From Branchiostoma lanceolatum (lineage: Eukaryota; Chordata; Leptocardii; Amphioxiformes; Branchiostomatidae): DNA of 64,000 nucleotides. Made by a program: the position numbers and the translations under genes. The DNA lies in contig NC_089729.1 of NCBI RefSeq assembly GCF_035083965.1, positions 16,790,964-16,854,963 of the forward strand. The letters run 5' to 3'. The notes under the pieces are model-generated. The model was not told the origin of the DNA. It worked only from the letters and a program-made list of their open reading frames with translations, and made no database searches. Positions 11,416-22,334 of this stretch are shown here, piece after piece (within the stretch, counting starts at the first letter, position 1; each line of letters begins with the position of its first letter).

Positions 11416-11725
11416 TATACATGTGCGAATAAATAAAACAAATCCAGGATAAGGAGACCTAGGCCCTGGTGACTGTCAATCAGTGATGTACTGTACAAGT
11501 TTGCAATGATGCAATTTTGTATTAGAGGGAAAAAGGAGTGTTTGCAGAGTTTTAAGTTCGCCGTAGCGATGTAGTCACATGCTGTACAGCAACGGAAACA
11601 CCGGTTTTAAGTTCGCAGTGAGGCAATCACTTAAAAAGACAGAGTAATTTATAGGATATGCAAAACCTACCGAAGAATTCCAGTGTCTGATATCTGATAT
11701 ATATCACTTGTAATGTTGAAACAGC
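11416..11725. other. Intergenic with a degenerate MITE fragment
   Basis: Around 11500-11630 wording such as TTTTAAGTTCGC resembles the interior of the 209-bp TIR MITE family, but the ends have decayed. Nothing else is recognised. Confidence 0.35.
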
Positions 11726-11729
11726 TTAA

Positions 11730-12655
11730 CCCTATCTAGACCGGGGGGGGGGGGGGCTAAAAGTGCCCGCGCCAACTTTGACATCGTATAACTGCCAAAC
11801 GACGTATGGTAGGACAACCAAACTTGGTGACTTTTCCTGAAATTTAGTTGGCAACAATATTATGATAAAAGTATAAGTTTATCATTTTTCGTGTTGCCAT
11901 GGCAACCGGTTTCTGAAGAGGCATTTTCTGCAAATTTCACTAATTTCGATTTAAACATAGTTGTTTCCAATGTTTTTTTGCTCAACCACACTAGTATCTT
12001 AAATGTACAACATCATATGTAATTCAATGTAACTGTCATGATTAAATATTCATAAATTATGCTAATTTGATGACGTCATCGCTCAAAATCCAAGATGGCG
12101 GACAAGATCATTAAATTCGGTATAAACAGGCTTTTTCGCCTTTAGATTCGTCATAACCTGGAATTTTCTTAACCAGAAACATTCAGATTAATGTTTTATG
12201 TCTATTATGATTGTTATTTGGGGTCATAAATGGGAAAAAAGTATTTTTGAAAATTTCAAAATGGCCGATCCAAGATGGCGGATCCCAGGGGGTCGCTAAA
12301 AACACATGACGTCATCGTTCGACGTCATTTTGACGTCAACTTCGTCACCACTGACGTCAAATGTCTTGGCATACCTTTAAATCAATAATACGCAGTATTT
12401 TGTCTAATACGTTTAGATATTATGGGAATTCCCTATTTAGCCAATAAAATCACATCGATGACGTCATAATTACGTTATATTACGTCATAACGTCACAAAA
12501 ATTGCAGGAATTATAAAACTTTACGTGAACATCACTCCCTGCAAATTTGGTGATGATACGGCACACCGTTCGGAAGTTATGATGGTAGGGTCGAAAGAGC
12601 CCCCCCCCCCCCCCCCCCGTCCAAGAAGTCTAAAAAAAGCCCGGTCTAGATAGGG
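11730..12655. mobile_element. piggyBac-like non-autonomous element, 926 bp
   Basis: Terminal inverted repeats start CCCTATCTAGACCGGG at 11730 and are mirrored up to 12655. The element is flanked by TTAA at 11726-11729 and 12656-12659. TTAA duplication with CCC termini is the piggyBac signature. Just inside the ends are a run of 14 G (11743-11756) and a run of 19 C (12600-12618). The interior has no ORF. It contains five perfect TGACGTCA sites (12071, 12307, 12331, 12352, 12459) and two CAAGATGGCGG motifs (12091, 12271). Confidence 0.8.
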
Positions 12656-13314
12656 TTAAGCGCCACGCTCAACACAAAACCCACTGATTGCAACCTGTTT
12701 CTTTGCAAGATAAATGTCACAAAAATGGTAGCAGTAGACTGGCGGTCACTATAGACAGGATTCGGTATGCCTGTGTCAATGAGATGATTATCTAAGGGAC
12801 CACCAAAGAGTGGTCAAAATGGCGGTGCTTTAAGAAAGATGGACACTAGTACAGGTTAGACTGTACGAGGGGTGATCAATAAGTCCTCTGCCTCACCCAG
12901 AAATAAGGTCCACATCTAAAATTTCGGGTTATGATTATGTAGCATGACATGTTTTAGCAATATCCACCAAACTTCAAAGTATTGCGGTCAATATTTTTTA
13001 GTCGACGTCCATTTAAAAACTAGTAGGTAAGTGATGAGAAAAACAATGTTGAAACTCTGAGATGTGTGGGTCGAGTTCCTCGGGCCAAGAATTGCCATAA
13101 AATCTCCGAAGACATTGTCAAAATGTTTGATGAAGATCCCCTTCTTATTTCAACTAAAAAGTAGTGGGTATCCGACTTTCAGCAGAGCAAGTTGGCCAGC
13201 ACACCTCAGGTCGCAGCTCAATTGTCCATGTTTGTATCCTTCTACCTCACCTAATGTTACGGAGTGCCGTCTGCAAAGTAATGATCACAACGATTTGAAA
13301 CTTGGTAGACATAC

Positions 13315-13475
13315 TGTGGTGAACCCACTATGACCCCTTTGGGGAAGTGGTACAGCCCAGAGGGCAGAGGGCACTCAGAGTCGAGAGTCCTGGAAAACAA
13401 GCAGAATAAACTGAGCTCTCCCAACTTACCGATGTGCTTGTGATGACTTTGGTTATAAGAACCTAGTATCTAACA
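13315..13475 (+). repeat. 5' LTR
   Basis: 161 bp, starting TGTGGTGAACCC and ending ATCTAACA. It carries an AATAAA polyadenylation signal at 13405-13410. It is unusually short, and it matches the 3' LTR base for base on reading. Confidence 0.93.
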
Positions 13476-14156
13476 TTGGCGTCACGGACTATACCTGAAC
13501 CTACTGTCATCACCTCGAAGAGGAACGGAACTGTTTCCACCACTCCATCCTACTGTGCCGCGGACTGCAAGCTGAAGACGCTCATCCGTCAAGTAAGAGG
13601 AGAAGGAACTTTCCCCCTTCAATTCAACACATCTTCCTGGGAAGCCACGGACCTCTGCACCGTTTCCAGCAACACTTCAACCTACATCTTTTGGACATTC
13701 CGGTTCCAGAAAGTTACCATTTCTCCACTTCTACCCTGCCACATGCCAAGGAAGGTCAGTGCATCTAGGCCTCTAACCAGTTCCAGATGTTGAGGGAGAC
13801 AGAAGTCTGGGCCTGCTGACGGGCCGTCTGAAGACAATCTCCTGTTTCTCAGGCCGGACTCATTGCATTGTATTGTATTTCCTGATAGGATTGAAATCCA
13901 GTTCCTTTTCCTTATTTTATTGTCACCTGTGGCTCTGTTAGACCTCCTAACTGTATCTTAGGCCTACCCTCTGTGCCATTTGTTTTTGTACTCAAGCCAC
14001 ATTCTCGCTAATTTAGACATTCCTCAGTGTGTGCTAGCCTACGTTTTCTGGTTTTAACCAGACGGGCGTTTCCAAAGCCGTTCGTTGTATCGCATATATT
14101 TTTGTCATTGTAAACTTATATCTGCAATCCCAAGCCTGTTGAGCTGTCCGCGTGCC
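13476..14156 (+). other. Retrotransposon leader
   Basis: About 680 bp of untranslated leader between the 5' LTR and the gag-pol ATG. It opens with TTGGCGTCACGG, a likely primer-binding site from 13477. A 105-codon open frame here lacks an ATG and is not taken as a gene. Confidence 0.6.
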
Positions 14157-17100
14157 ATGGCGCCTCCGAAATTCAGTCAAATGTCAGTAGCAAGTCTCCG
14201 GAAAGCCTGTGGGGAGCGGGGAATCGACCCCTCTGCCATGGACAAAGAGGACATGCTGGCTTCTTTGTACAGCCACGAACATAAGCAGCAGGCCGACGAG
14301 GCGAGCGCTGTCAAATTGAAGGAGCTGGAGCTCGAGAAGCTGAAGCTGGAGCTTGAGACAGCAAAAGTGCGTCATAACGCAGAACATCAGTTGTTGGTCG
14401 AAGAACGGCGCCTCTTAGAAACGAAACTGGAACTTGAAGGACATAAACTCACCCCAGCCACAACAGAATCTACAAAGGGCCCCAAGATCCCACAGTTCTA
14501 TGAAGGGGAAGACGTCGAGGTGTACCTCACCACCTTTGAACGCCTCGCAACTGCCAACGGATGGCCTAAGTCTCGGTGGGCGCCAAAGCTGGCGGCTTTG
14601 CTCTCGGGTAAGGCGCGAGAGGCATTTGTGCAGTTGTCCGAGATCGATAGCATGGATTACGATAAAGTTAAACTAGCCATCTATGCCAAGTATGAGCTGA
14701 CGGCGGAGGAGTACAGACACCGATTTCGGACCTCCCGTAAACAACCCTCGGATAGCTACAAGGAGTGGCTTTGTAAACTCCATGTTGGTCTGGGTCGTTG
14801 GGCAGACGCAGCAGAGCGTGAACGTCAGAAGAAGGATGACACTAAGGAGCAGTTCCTTACAAAGCTCATAATAAGGGAGCAGTTCCTAGAGGGCTGTCCG
14901 CCCGACCTCGCGGATAAGTTACAAGAACAGGATATATGGGAGCCAAAAGACTTGGCCACAGCAGCTGATAGAATCACAAACAAACACAAATTCGCTAACT
15001 CGGGCGCCAGTTCATCGTCGCCCCAGCTAACCTGTTCCTACTGCAAGAACCCTGGACATGACATCAGGAGCTGCAAGAAGCTGAAGGCCAAACCACAGAA
15101 CAGCATGTTCTGCGATGGCCGTTACCAGTTCTGGGATTCCGACCAACCCATCCCAGACAACAAGTGGAGCATGGAAGGTGCGATCGATGGCCGACGGGTG
15201 CACATCTACAGAGATACTGGCAGTACAATGACATTTGTTAATGGCAAATATGTATCCCAGAAGTCTTACCTCGGAGACTTCATTCGAGTCAGGATGGCCA
15301 ACGGCACTGTGGACGAGATCCCCACTGCCCTGGTCTCTCTCAATGTGGCGGGCGAACAGAAACAGATTGAGGTCGGCGTCATGAATACCCCCTTCCCTGT
15401 CCTGCTGGGCAACGACTATCACACTGCCTGCGTCGTAACCCGTGCACAGGCCCACCGAGCCCACGCAGCGGAGGAGAAGATTGCAGATGAGGCATCCACA
15501 TCCGACGTTCATCCTACCCCTCTCTACACGTTGGACGACACAACCAGGGAAAACTCAGACGACCCTGCCATTGCTGATCCCCTTGGAACCGCCGATGAAG
15601 ACGAAGGCGACATCGCAGCTCCCCTAGGCGTCCCACACCACGCACCTACCTTGACAACCTCCTTAGACGCCGCTGATGACGCCTCAGTGTTCGATGTCAC
15701 ACCACAACGCCTTCTCGCCCAGCAGTCTGCTGACCAGTCCTTGCAATCAGCATGGAGGGATGCTATCCCAGAGCTGGAGAGCAGGCATCTGCAAACATGT
15801 TATGTCAAGAGACATGGATATCTGATGAGGAAATGGACCCCTACCCAGCGACAGGGTGAGGATGGTGCAGCTCCGGGTATGTCACCGGTGTTTCAGGTGG
15901 TCGTCCCAGCAGAGCATAGAATCCAAGTTCTCCGTCTCGCCCACACTATTCCACTCGCCGGACACCTCGGAATCACCCGCACCAGAGAGCGTATTCTCCA
16001 GCATTTCTACTGGCCGGGATTATTCAGGGACGTCAAACGATTCTGCAAGGGTTGCCCTGAATGCCAAAGGTCCGCCACACGGCGCGCCGGGGAAAAACAC
16101 ACAATGGTGGCCCCGCCAATCATCGGCAAACCTTTTCGGAGGATCGGAATCGACATCGTCGGCCCCCTCCAACGCTCTAACTCGGGCAACAAATTCATCC
16201 TCACCATGGTGGACCATGCAACACGCTACCCGGAGGCTATACCCCTCCCGTCCACAGAGGCTGAACGTGTCGCTAAGGCCCTCATGACATTCTTCTCCAG
16301 GGTTGGAATCCCGGAAGAGATCCTCACCGACCAGGGTGCCAACTTCCTGTCCACAGTTCTCACCCAAATGTGTGAGAAGCTCGGCATCCACAAGCTCCGC
16401 ACTTCACCCTACCACCCCCAGACCAACGGAGTATGTGAGCGCTTCAACGGAACTCTGAAAGCCATGCTCCGCAAGCTCGTCAGCGAGGATGCCAAAGACT
16501 GGGATGACTACCTCCCATTCGTATGTTTCGCCTACCGGGAAACTCCATGTGCATCGACCGGCTTCTCGCCCTTTGAACTCACCTTCGGCCGGCAAGTAAG
16601 GGGTCCACTGATGGTCCTCCGCGAAACATGGCTGGACGAGGAAGAGCAGGAAGACAGCCTTGCCGACTACATCACCGACTTGAAAACTAAGCTAGAATGG
16701 ATGCAAGAGTGGTCCCTTCAACAGCAAGAAACGACACAGAAGAAGTCAAAGGCCTGGTACGACAAAACAGCCAGAGACAGGGAATTCAGCGTAGGGGATC
16801 AGGTTCTGGTGCTCCTTCCCTCCGCTACCTCGAAACTACAACGACAATGGAGAGGACCCTACACAATCATGCAGAAGATGAACTCCGTAGACTACAAGGT
16901 GGACACGGGACGTCGGACAAAACGAATTCGAATCTACCACGTGAACCTGCTACGCCCATGGGAGCAACCCATGCAGGTGGCAGGCTCCACCACACTGGAA
17001 GAGGACCTTCCCGGCCTTGACACGGCTGTTTCTGAAAGCGCAGAGCTATCAGAAATTACCTATGGCCCGGACCTCTCGGACATGCAGCTAGCAGAACTTC

Positions 17101-18458
17101 ACCGCCTAGTCCGCAAACACTCAGCAGTCATCTCCGGCAACCCAGGGAAAACCACAGCTGCCGAGTTTGACATTCTCACTCACAACGACCAGCCGACTCA
17201 TCAAATGGCATACCCCATCCCTCACAAAGTGAGACCCGAACTGCAACGAGAAATCCACAATCTACAGAAGCTGGGCATCATCCAGGAATCCGAAAGCCCA
17301 TACAATGCCCCAATAGTACTAGTTAACAAGAAGGATGGCGGTGTCCGCATGTGTGTTGACTACAGAAAACTAAACAATGAGACCATCGCTGATAGGTATC
17401 CGATGCCCAGGATAGACGAAATTATCGACGGAGTAGGCGCATCACGTTACATCTCAGTCATCGACTTGACGAAGGGTTTCTACCAGATACCACTATCATC
17501 CAGGGCCAGGAGTAAATCAGCATTTCAGACGTTTCTCGGCCATTTCGAGTTCACCAGGATGCCCTTCGGGATGAAAAATGCGCCTGCCTGTTTCCAGCGT
17601 ATGATGGATAAGATACTCAGAGGAGCGGAAGAATATGCAAGAGCAGTGATGGACGACATTGTGGTCAGCAGCCTCACATGGGAAGACCACCTAAACCATC
17701 TCGATGACATCTTCGCGCGCCTGGCAAAAGCCTGCCTGACTGTAAAACCGTCAAAATGCAGACTGGCTATGCCAAGGGCGGACTACCTGGGTAAGGTGGT
17801 CGGACAAGGCGAGGTATGCCCCATGTCCAGCAAGGTGGCCGCCATCCAAAACACACCAGCTCCTAAAACCAAAAAAGGAGTCAGAGCGTTCATTGGATTG
17901 GTGAACTACTATAAGGATTTCATCGCCAACATGGCCAATGTCGCAGCCCCCCTTACAGATCTCCTGAAGAAGAACCAGCCAAATCACATCAACTGGACGC
18001 CGCAATGCGCCGCTGCATTCAACAAGTTGAAGGAAGCTCTCTGCCACGAACCGGTGCTCAAGATAGCCAACCACGACAAGCCCTTCATCGTCCAGGTTGA
18101 CGCGTGTGACAACGGTATTGGAGCTGTCCTCAGCCAAAGAGATGCTGCAGGTTGTGACCACCCCATAGCCTACAGAAGCCGGAAGCTTACAGACCGCCAA
18201 CGCAAGTGGTCCACCATAGAGAAGGAATGTTACGCCATTCTCTTCGCCACCGAACAGTTTCGGTACTACATCTATGGCCGTCCCTTCACGGTGCAGTCTG
18301 ACCACAAGCCGCTGACATGGCTCGGGCAGCTACGAGACAAGAACAGGCGTCTCATGAGGTGGAGCTTCCTGCTCCAGGAGCATGACATTGTGTTTGAGCA
18401 CAAAAAAGGCGTCCAAAACGGTAACGCGGACGGCCTCAGCAGGGCTTGGGACATATAA
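14157..18458 (+). CDS. Gag-Pol polyprotein of Gmr1-like retrotransposon (PR-INT-RT-RNase H)
   Basis: This single 1433-residue frame starts at GCCATGG (14157). The frame is open upstream but has no other ATG. Domains in order: a SAP-like N-terminus (about 8-40); a Glu/Lys/Leu-rich coiled coil (45-98); a capsid region (about 110-240) of the type related to SCAN domains; a CCHC knuckle CSYCKNPGHDIRSC near 292; an aspartic protease with DTG at 353. Integrase follows with an HHCC zinc motif (about 596-633), catalytic D666, D725 and E761, and a GPY module. Reverse transcriptase follows (about 1020-1230) with VMDD at 1164-1167. RNase H has D1315 and E1355. Gag and Pol are fused without a frameshift. 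No stop interrupts any domain, so the protein may be functional. Confidence 0.95.
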   Translation: MAPPKFSQMSVASLRKACGERGIDPSAMDKEDMLASLYSHEHKQQADEASAVKLKELELEKLKLELETAKVRHNAEHQLLVEERRLLETKLELEGHKLTPATTESTKGPKIPQFYEGEDVEVYLTTFERLATANGWPKSRWAPKLAALLSGKAREAFVQLSEIDSMDYDKVKLAIYAKYELTAEEYRHRFRTSRKQPSDSYKEWLCKLHVGLGRWADAAERERQKKDDTKEQFLTKLIIREQFLEGCPPDLADKLQEQDIWEPKDLATAADRITNKHKFANSGASSSSPQLTCSYCKNPGHDIRSCKKLKAKPQNSMFCDGRYQFWDSDQPIPDNKWSMEGAIDGRRVHIYRDTGSTMTFVNGKYVSQKSYLGDFIRVRMANGTVDEIPTALVSLNVAGEQKQIEVGVMNTPFPVLLGNDYHTACVVTRAQAHRAHAAEEKIADEASTSDVHPTPLYTLDDTTRENSDDPAIADPLGTADEDEGDIAAPLGVPHHAPTLTTSLDAADDASVFDVTPQRLLAQQSADQSLQSAWRDAIPELESRHLQTCYVKRHGYLMRKWTPTQRQGEDGAAPGMSPVFQVVVPAEHRIQVLRLAHTIPLAGHLGITRTRERILQHFYWPGLFRDVKRFCKGCPECQRSATRRAGEKHTMVAPPIIGKPFRRIGIDIVGPLQRSNSGNKFILTMVDHATRYPEAIPLPSTEAERVAKALMTFFSRVGIPEEILTDQGANFLSTVLTQMCEKLGIHKLRTSPYHPQTNGVCERFNGTLKAMLRKLVSEDAKDWDDYLPFVCFAYRETPCASTGFSPFELTFGRQVRGPLMVLRETWLDEEEQEDSLADYITDLKTKLEWMQEWSLQQQETTQKKSKAWYDKTARDREFSVGDQVLVLLPSATSKLQRQWRGPYTIMQKMNSVDYKVDTGRRTKRIRIYHVNLLRPWEQPMQVAGSTTLEEDLPGLDTAVSESAELSEITYGPDLSDMQLAELHRLVRKHSAVISGNPGKTTAAEFDILTHNDQPTHQMAYPIPHKVRPELQREIHNLQKLGIIQESESPYNAPIVLVNKKDGGVRMCVDYRKLNNETIADRYPMPRIDEIIDGVGASRYISVIDLTKGFYQIPLSSRARSKSAFQTFLGHFEFTRMPFGMKNAPACFQRMMDKILRGAEEYARAVMDDIVVSSLTWEDHLNHLDDIFARLAKACLTVKPSKCRLAMPRADYLGKVVGQGEVCPMSSKVAAIQNTPAPKTKKGVRAFIGLVNYYKDFIANMANVAAPLTDLLKKNQPNHINWTPQCAAAFNKLKEALCHEPVLKIANHDKPFIVQVDACDNGIGAVLSQRDAAGCDHPIAYRSRKLTDRQRKWSTIEKECYAILFATEQFRYYIYGRPFTVQSDHKPLTWLGQLRDKNRRLMRWSFLLQEHDIVFEHKKGVQNGNADGLSRAWDI

Positions 18459-18628
18459 GTCAGTTACTAGTTATAGTGAACCTTTTGTTCAGTTCAGTCC
18501 AGGACCTTTTAAACCTGTTTAGTCACGTTGTAAACTAGCTTTAGTAGTAACTTGTAGTAAGTAGCAGCCTAGTGGACCCACATGTATCATCAGATTGACC
18601 CCGTAAACCTTCTTAAAGTGGGAAGGCA

Positions 18629-18789
18629 TGTGGTGAACCCACTATGACCCCTTTGGGGAAGTGGTACAGCCCAGAGGGCAGAGGGCACTCAGAGTCGAGA
18701 GTCCTGGAAAACAAGCAGAATAAACTGAGCTCTCCCAACTTACCGATGTGCTTGTGATGACTTTGGTTATAAGAACCTAGTATCTAACA
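18629..18789 (+). repeat. 3' LTR
   Basis: 161 bp, matching the 5' LTR throughout, with AATAAA at 18719-18724. It is followed by CATAC, the second copy of the target duplication. Confidence 0.93.
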
Positions 18790-19103
18790 CATACATAAAA
18801 GACTTCATACTACATAATTATTTCCCAAAAATTTGAGCTGTGCACCTTATTTCTGGGTGAGGCTGAGGACTTATTTATCACCCCTCGTACATATATTTTG
18901 TATATTGATACATCTTATGTTTGCTTATGACGGAATAAAATGTTGAATCAGCAACACTCAAAGCTCCTAGTCATCATTGTTGTTTTTGACCGAGCAGACA
19001 GAGTAGATATCTGTGAACAAAATAAAATACAGTACTTTTCAGCTCCAGGAAGCTAAACCAGCACCATGGTCGGAGCCAATTGCTTCACCGTAAACATCTG
19101 TTA

Positions 19104-19473
19104 GGCTACACCAAGTAATTTGGTCTGTTCCCAGAAAAAAACCCCAGAAATTCTGCTTCCTGTCACTATGACCAAAGAGTTACGACAGTGCCGCAAATCA
19201 ATGGGATGTGGAAAGAAACAGGACAGGACAACAACTGCTGTTCAACTTCAACTGATTTATTAAAATTATTGCTGTTTTCATGATGAATAAAATTATCGTT
19301 AGTTGTTACACTGTGTTCTCTCATTCAATTTGTGTCCTAACATGTGTCGTTGACTATCATATTTCAAATCTAGGCATCTTGTTTTTTTCGGCCCTTCTTG
19401 TTTTTTTTCGCGCTCTCGCATTAGATTTAGGGTCTCCAAAGGACGTCATCCATAAAAATTACTTGGTGCAGCC
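19104..19473. mobile_element. Harbinger-type MITE, long family, copy 1
   Basis: This 370-bp element begins GGCTACACCAAGTAATTT and ends with the inverse including GGACGTCATCCATAAAAATT. It is flanked by TTA at 19101-19103 and 19474-19476. Compared with the copy at 26091 its left TIR has lost about 30 bp. The first bases GGCYACACCAA are shared with the foldback MITE family, suggesting one transposase served both. Confidence 0.8.
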
Positions 19474-19476
19474 TTA

Positions 19477-21700
19477 ACTGCTAAACAGTATCTAGTCCTG
19501 GCTGGACGTCGAAATGTCGACAGATAAAATTCATCATTTTAGGAAACTATGAACACATCATATATCTGTATGTATCTGGCGTTTTGAATTATTTATAACT
19601 CGTATTTGTACCTGCATTTCGAGGGGCAAATCTTGCTGGCAGACTTATGCTAAGGTATTGCTAAAAAAAAGTTCCTTGGCCCTTCCCCCAAGCCAATTCT
19701 TTTTTCCATGGCCCTCCCCCAGGAATTTTTTCCCCTTAGCCCTCTCCCCCCTACGCCCCCCCGGTAAATTTCGTACTGTCCCTTATTAGATTATGTTTTA
19801 ATTGGGTTTAAGGACATTGTGCATTTTTTTAAAATCTAAGCCCTCCGATCTATCGTTGACGTTAAACCTTGAAAACAACATCTTTTTAAAACCAAATAGA
19901 ATGAAAAGCTATTTTCCTGTCCGTAAACATGCGGTACTCTGCGAGCGGATTTGCCACGTTTTATGTTTGTTTTTGCCTGGCCAGAGACAACAGATAGTGT
20001 CTGTTTGTGTTTTGCTTTGTGTACAAAATAAGCTTTCCCACAACAACTTTACCCAGCGCTTCCTTTCGTAAGAATCGGGTCCCTAGTGGCTGTATTGTGT
20101 GGCTATCTCTAGTTAGAAGCCACAGTTAGGACACCGCACGTGGGGCGTCTTCATCAACGAGCCAGGTAAAACTCCTTACAAGTGAGTGGGTCAGTTCTAT
20201 GTCTCGGGAACATGTGTTACAATGACACCTTGAATTGTTTATTACTGCATAATGGTCCAAGTAAGACATATAAGGGTTGGTGGTGTGTTTTCTCAAGGGC
20301 TTGCGCAATCTGTAGGTGAGGCGCCTCACATGGAACTTGGGCGTGTTGTAGATTGAACAGGGGCCGAGTTAGGAACCTAGATGTGTTTTACAGACCGAAA
20401 TGTGAGTTAGTTGACTGTTGTAGCTCCTTTAATTACTAGACCGGCTAAGATACCTTACAGGTGAGGTTTATTGTTTATTGTTAAAACGACATCCATTAGT
20501 GAATTACACAGATGCACTTCACTACAGCTTCCTGGAGTCATAAACATGATAACATATACATACATACATTGCATTGCATAACATAACATTACATAGTATA
20601 TACATATTTACTTCAATTTCAATTTACTACCAGTTCAGAATGTTTGAGTCCGTTTTAGTCTGTCTTTGATGAGTAGTTTGAAGGAGGATGGAACAGATGA
20701 TCTGATGTGATGTGGAAGGTAGGTATGTTCCGTTTGACTAGGGACCAGGTAAACTACCTTACAGGTGAGGTAGGTGTGTTTCGTCCATAGTTGATGCTGT
20801 GGTGGAATCTTTGCTTTCCGGTTCAAATCCAACCTTTGACTGTTCAAGGCACATATACCATGTGGACGCTGTGTGTTGCGTGTCAACAATTGTACTCAAA
20901 CAATTAAGGGCCATTGAGATTTTTGATGTAGGAAATGGCATGAAAGCGGCTAGCCTCAGTTGCAGACTCCATGCGGTTGTTTCCTTTCATAGGTTTTTAG
21001 GCATTGTGATGCAATCAAAACCACATGTGAACGAGCATGGCCCTTTTCATAACACTCCCCCACCCGTTTCTAGAGATGGTTTCTTCCGCATAGAGACGTA
21101 TCGATGTTGATGGAAGGTACCATTGTTGGAGGGGTAAGGGTGGTCACGCCAGGCACTGCCTTTTTATGGTGTTTCAAGCAGTGTTTGGGTGTATAATTAA
21201 AGGGTCAATGACCCGCCTATTCCTCGGTTAATATGCTGCCATAAGACCTGGTCATTTGCTATAACCACCGAATAGAATTACCCAGTGAGCAACGCGAAGG
21301 GAGCACAGAAGGGAAACATGTTGTTTTTGCTTCGTTTCTTCCTCTTCTTCTTCTTCTCCAAACACATTAGGTCAATGAGGGCTGTAACCATGGTTACTGG
21401 GAAAATGACAGACACAGGGGTGTTGGATTGCATTTTGTAACAAATCGGCAAGACAGAGCTGGAGGGCTGCTCACCACGTATATGAATTAGTCTGTATAAC
21501 CAATAATGTCCTTGGTATAACGAAAACTCCAGCTGTCCGGGGGTTTCTCTCCCCTCCCTATTGGGTTGGGAGCCGATTACAGGACGGCGAGCGGTCACAG
21601 GAGGCTTGATTGAATTCAGGCTAGTATATGAATGTGTAAAATAAACATAGCAGCAGCTAGTAAAGCTAGACCACGTGAAGGTAAACATTAATATGTATTT
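19477..21700. other. Intergenic with a thrice-repeated short motif
   Basis: No gene is recognised. A motif close to CCAGGTAAACTACCTTACAG followed by GTGAGG occurs at 20162-20186, in shortened form at about 20449-20466, and at 20745-20770. The copies are roughly 285-300 bp apart, which suggests a decayed long-period repeat. The rest is AT-rich and without evident structure. Confidence 0.35.
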
Positions 21701-22265
21701 GCTTGCAAACGTTTCCTTTCTAGTTAACGTAATTCTCAATGATTGGCCAATCAAAGCTGACCCATATAAGACACATGTAAGAGATACGAATTCCTGTATG
21801 ACGCATAGATCAACCAATAATATACATGTAAATTCATTTGTCCGATGTGTAAAGAAATGCATGTGTTTTGTCCAGACGGTCACAGATTTCATGTTGAAAC
21901 CAAACTTCCCAGAGACAATATTTCGAAACGATTTTTTCTTCAAATCTACTCAATTCCTTCCCCTCTGGTGGGAGATCTCCCCGTGAGATTAGTCAGAGAA
22001 AGTGTCCCTCCTTCTGATTGGTCAATGTCATATGTATCTCTCTCTGATTGGTTAACATCATCTGGCCATATACGGGCTGTGAGCGATTCCACTTACTTTA
22101 CAACGGGGCCGCCAACTAGTCGTGGGTCCAGTGAGATAGGGGCTCCCCCATGCGTGCCACTTACGCAGCGTACCATCGTGTACACAACAAGTGCCGTGTT
22201 GTGGGACATTTCCTGGTGCATGGTGCAGTGTAACATAGAGCTGAAAGTAGATTAAAGATGTGTTT
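21700..22265 (+). promoter_or_regulatory. Possible promoter and 5' noncoding exon of the second zinc-finger gene
   Basis: Several CCAAT-box motifs occur here: ATTGGCCAAT at 21742-21751, and ATTGG at 22017-22021 and 22047-22051, each in a CTGATTGGT context suited to NF-Y. A donor GTAAGT lies at 22266, and the next good acceptor ahead of a coding ATG is at 23431-23432. The exon assignment is inferred from splice signals only. Confidence 0.35.
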
Positions 22266-22334
22266 GTAAGTGTCCCTGAATTACACTTCAGTGGGAGATA
22301 CTTCAGATATTTCATGTTTTGCTTTTCCTTGGCA

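Larger units (their letters stand above)
13315..18789 (+). mobile_element. Complete Gmr1-like Ty3/gypsy LTR retrotransposon
   Basis: This 5475-bp element has two 161-bp LTRs that read as identical, each TG...CA. The 5-bp target duplication CATAC lies at 13310-13314 and 18790-18794. A primer-binding candidate starting TGG follows the 5' LTR at 13477. A purine-rich tract (AAAGTGGGAAGG, about 18615-18626) precedes the 3' LTR. One long gag-pol ORF is uninterrupted. Integrase lies upstream of reverse transcriptase, the order typical of the deuterostome Gmr1 group and unlike ordinary Ty3/gypsy. Matching LTRs, an intact ORF and a perfect duplication mean a recent insertion. Confidence 0.93.
12866..18887. 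mobile_element. mariner-like MITE split by an LTR retrotransposon
   Basis: The left end CGAGGGGTGATCAATAAGTC at 12866 and the inverse of its near-match at 18887 form TIRs of about 47 bp (both include CCTCACCCAGAAATAAGGT). They are flanked by TA at 12864-12865 and 18888-18889. Removing the retrotransposon and one copy of its 5-bp duplication leaves a host element of about 542 bp without an intact transposase. The TIR wording and TA duplication fit Tc1/mariner. Confidence 0.8.

Noticed and set aside
13064..13333. 89-codon open frame left of the LTR retrotransposon
   Set aside because: It lies within the split mariner-like MITE, runs into the LTR, and shows no transposase motif.
13476..13793. 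105-codon open frame in the retrotransposon leader
   Set aside because: It lacks an ATG start and has no gag-like sequence; it overlaps the primer-binding region.
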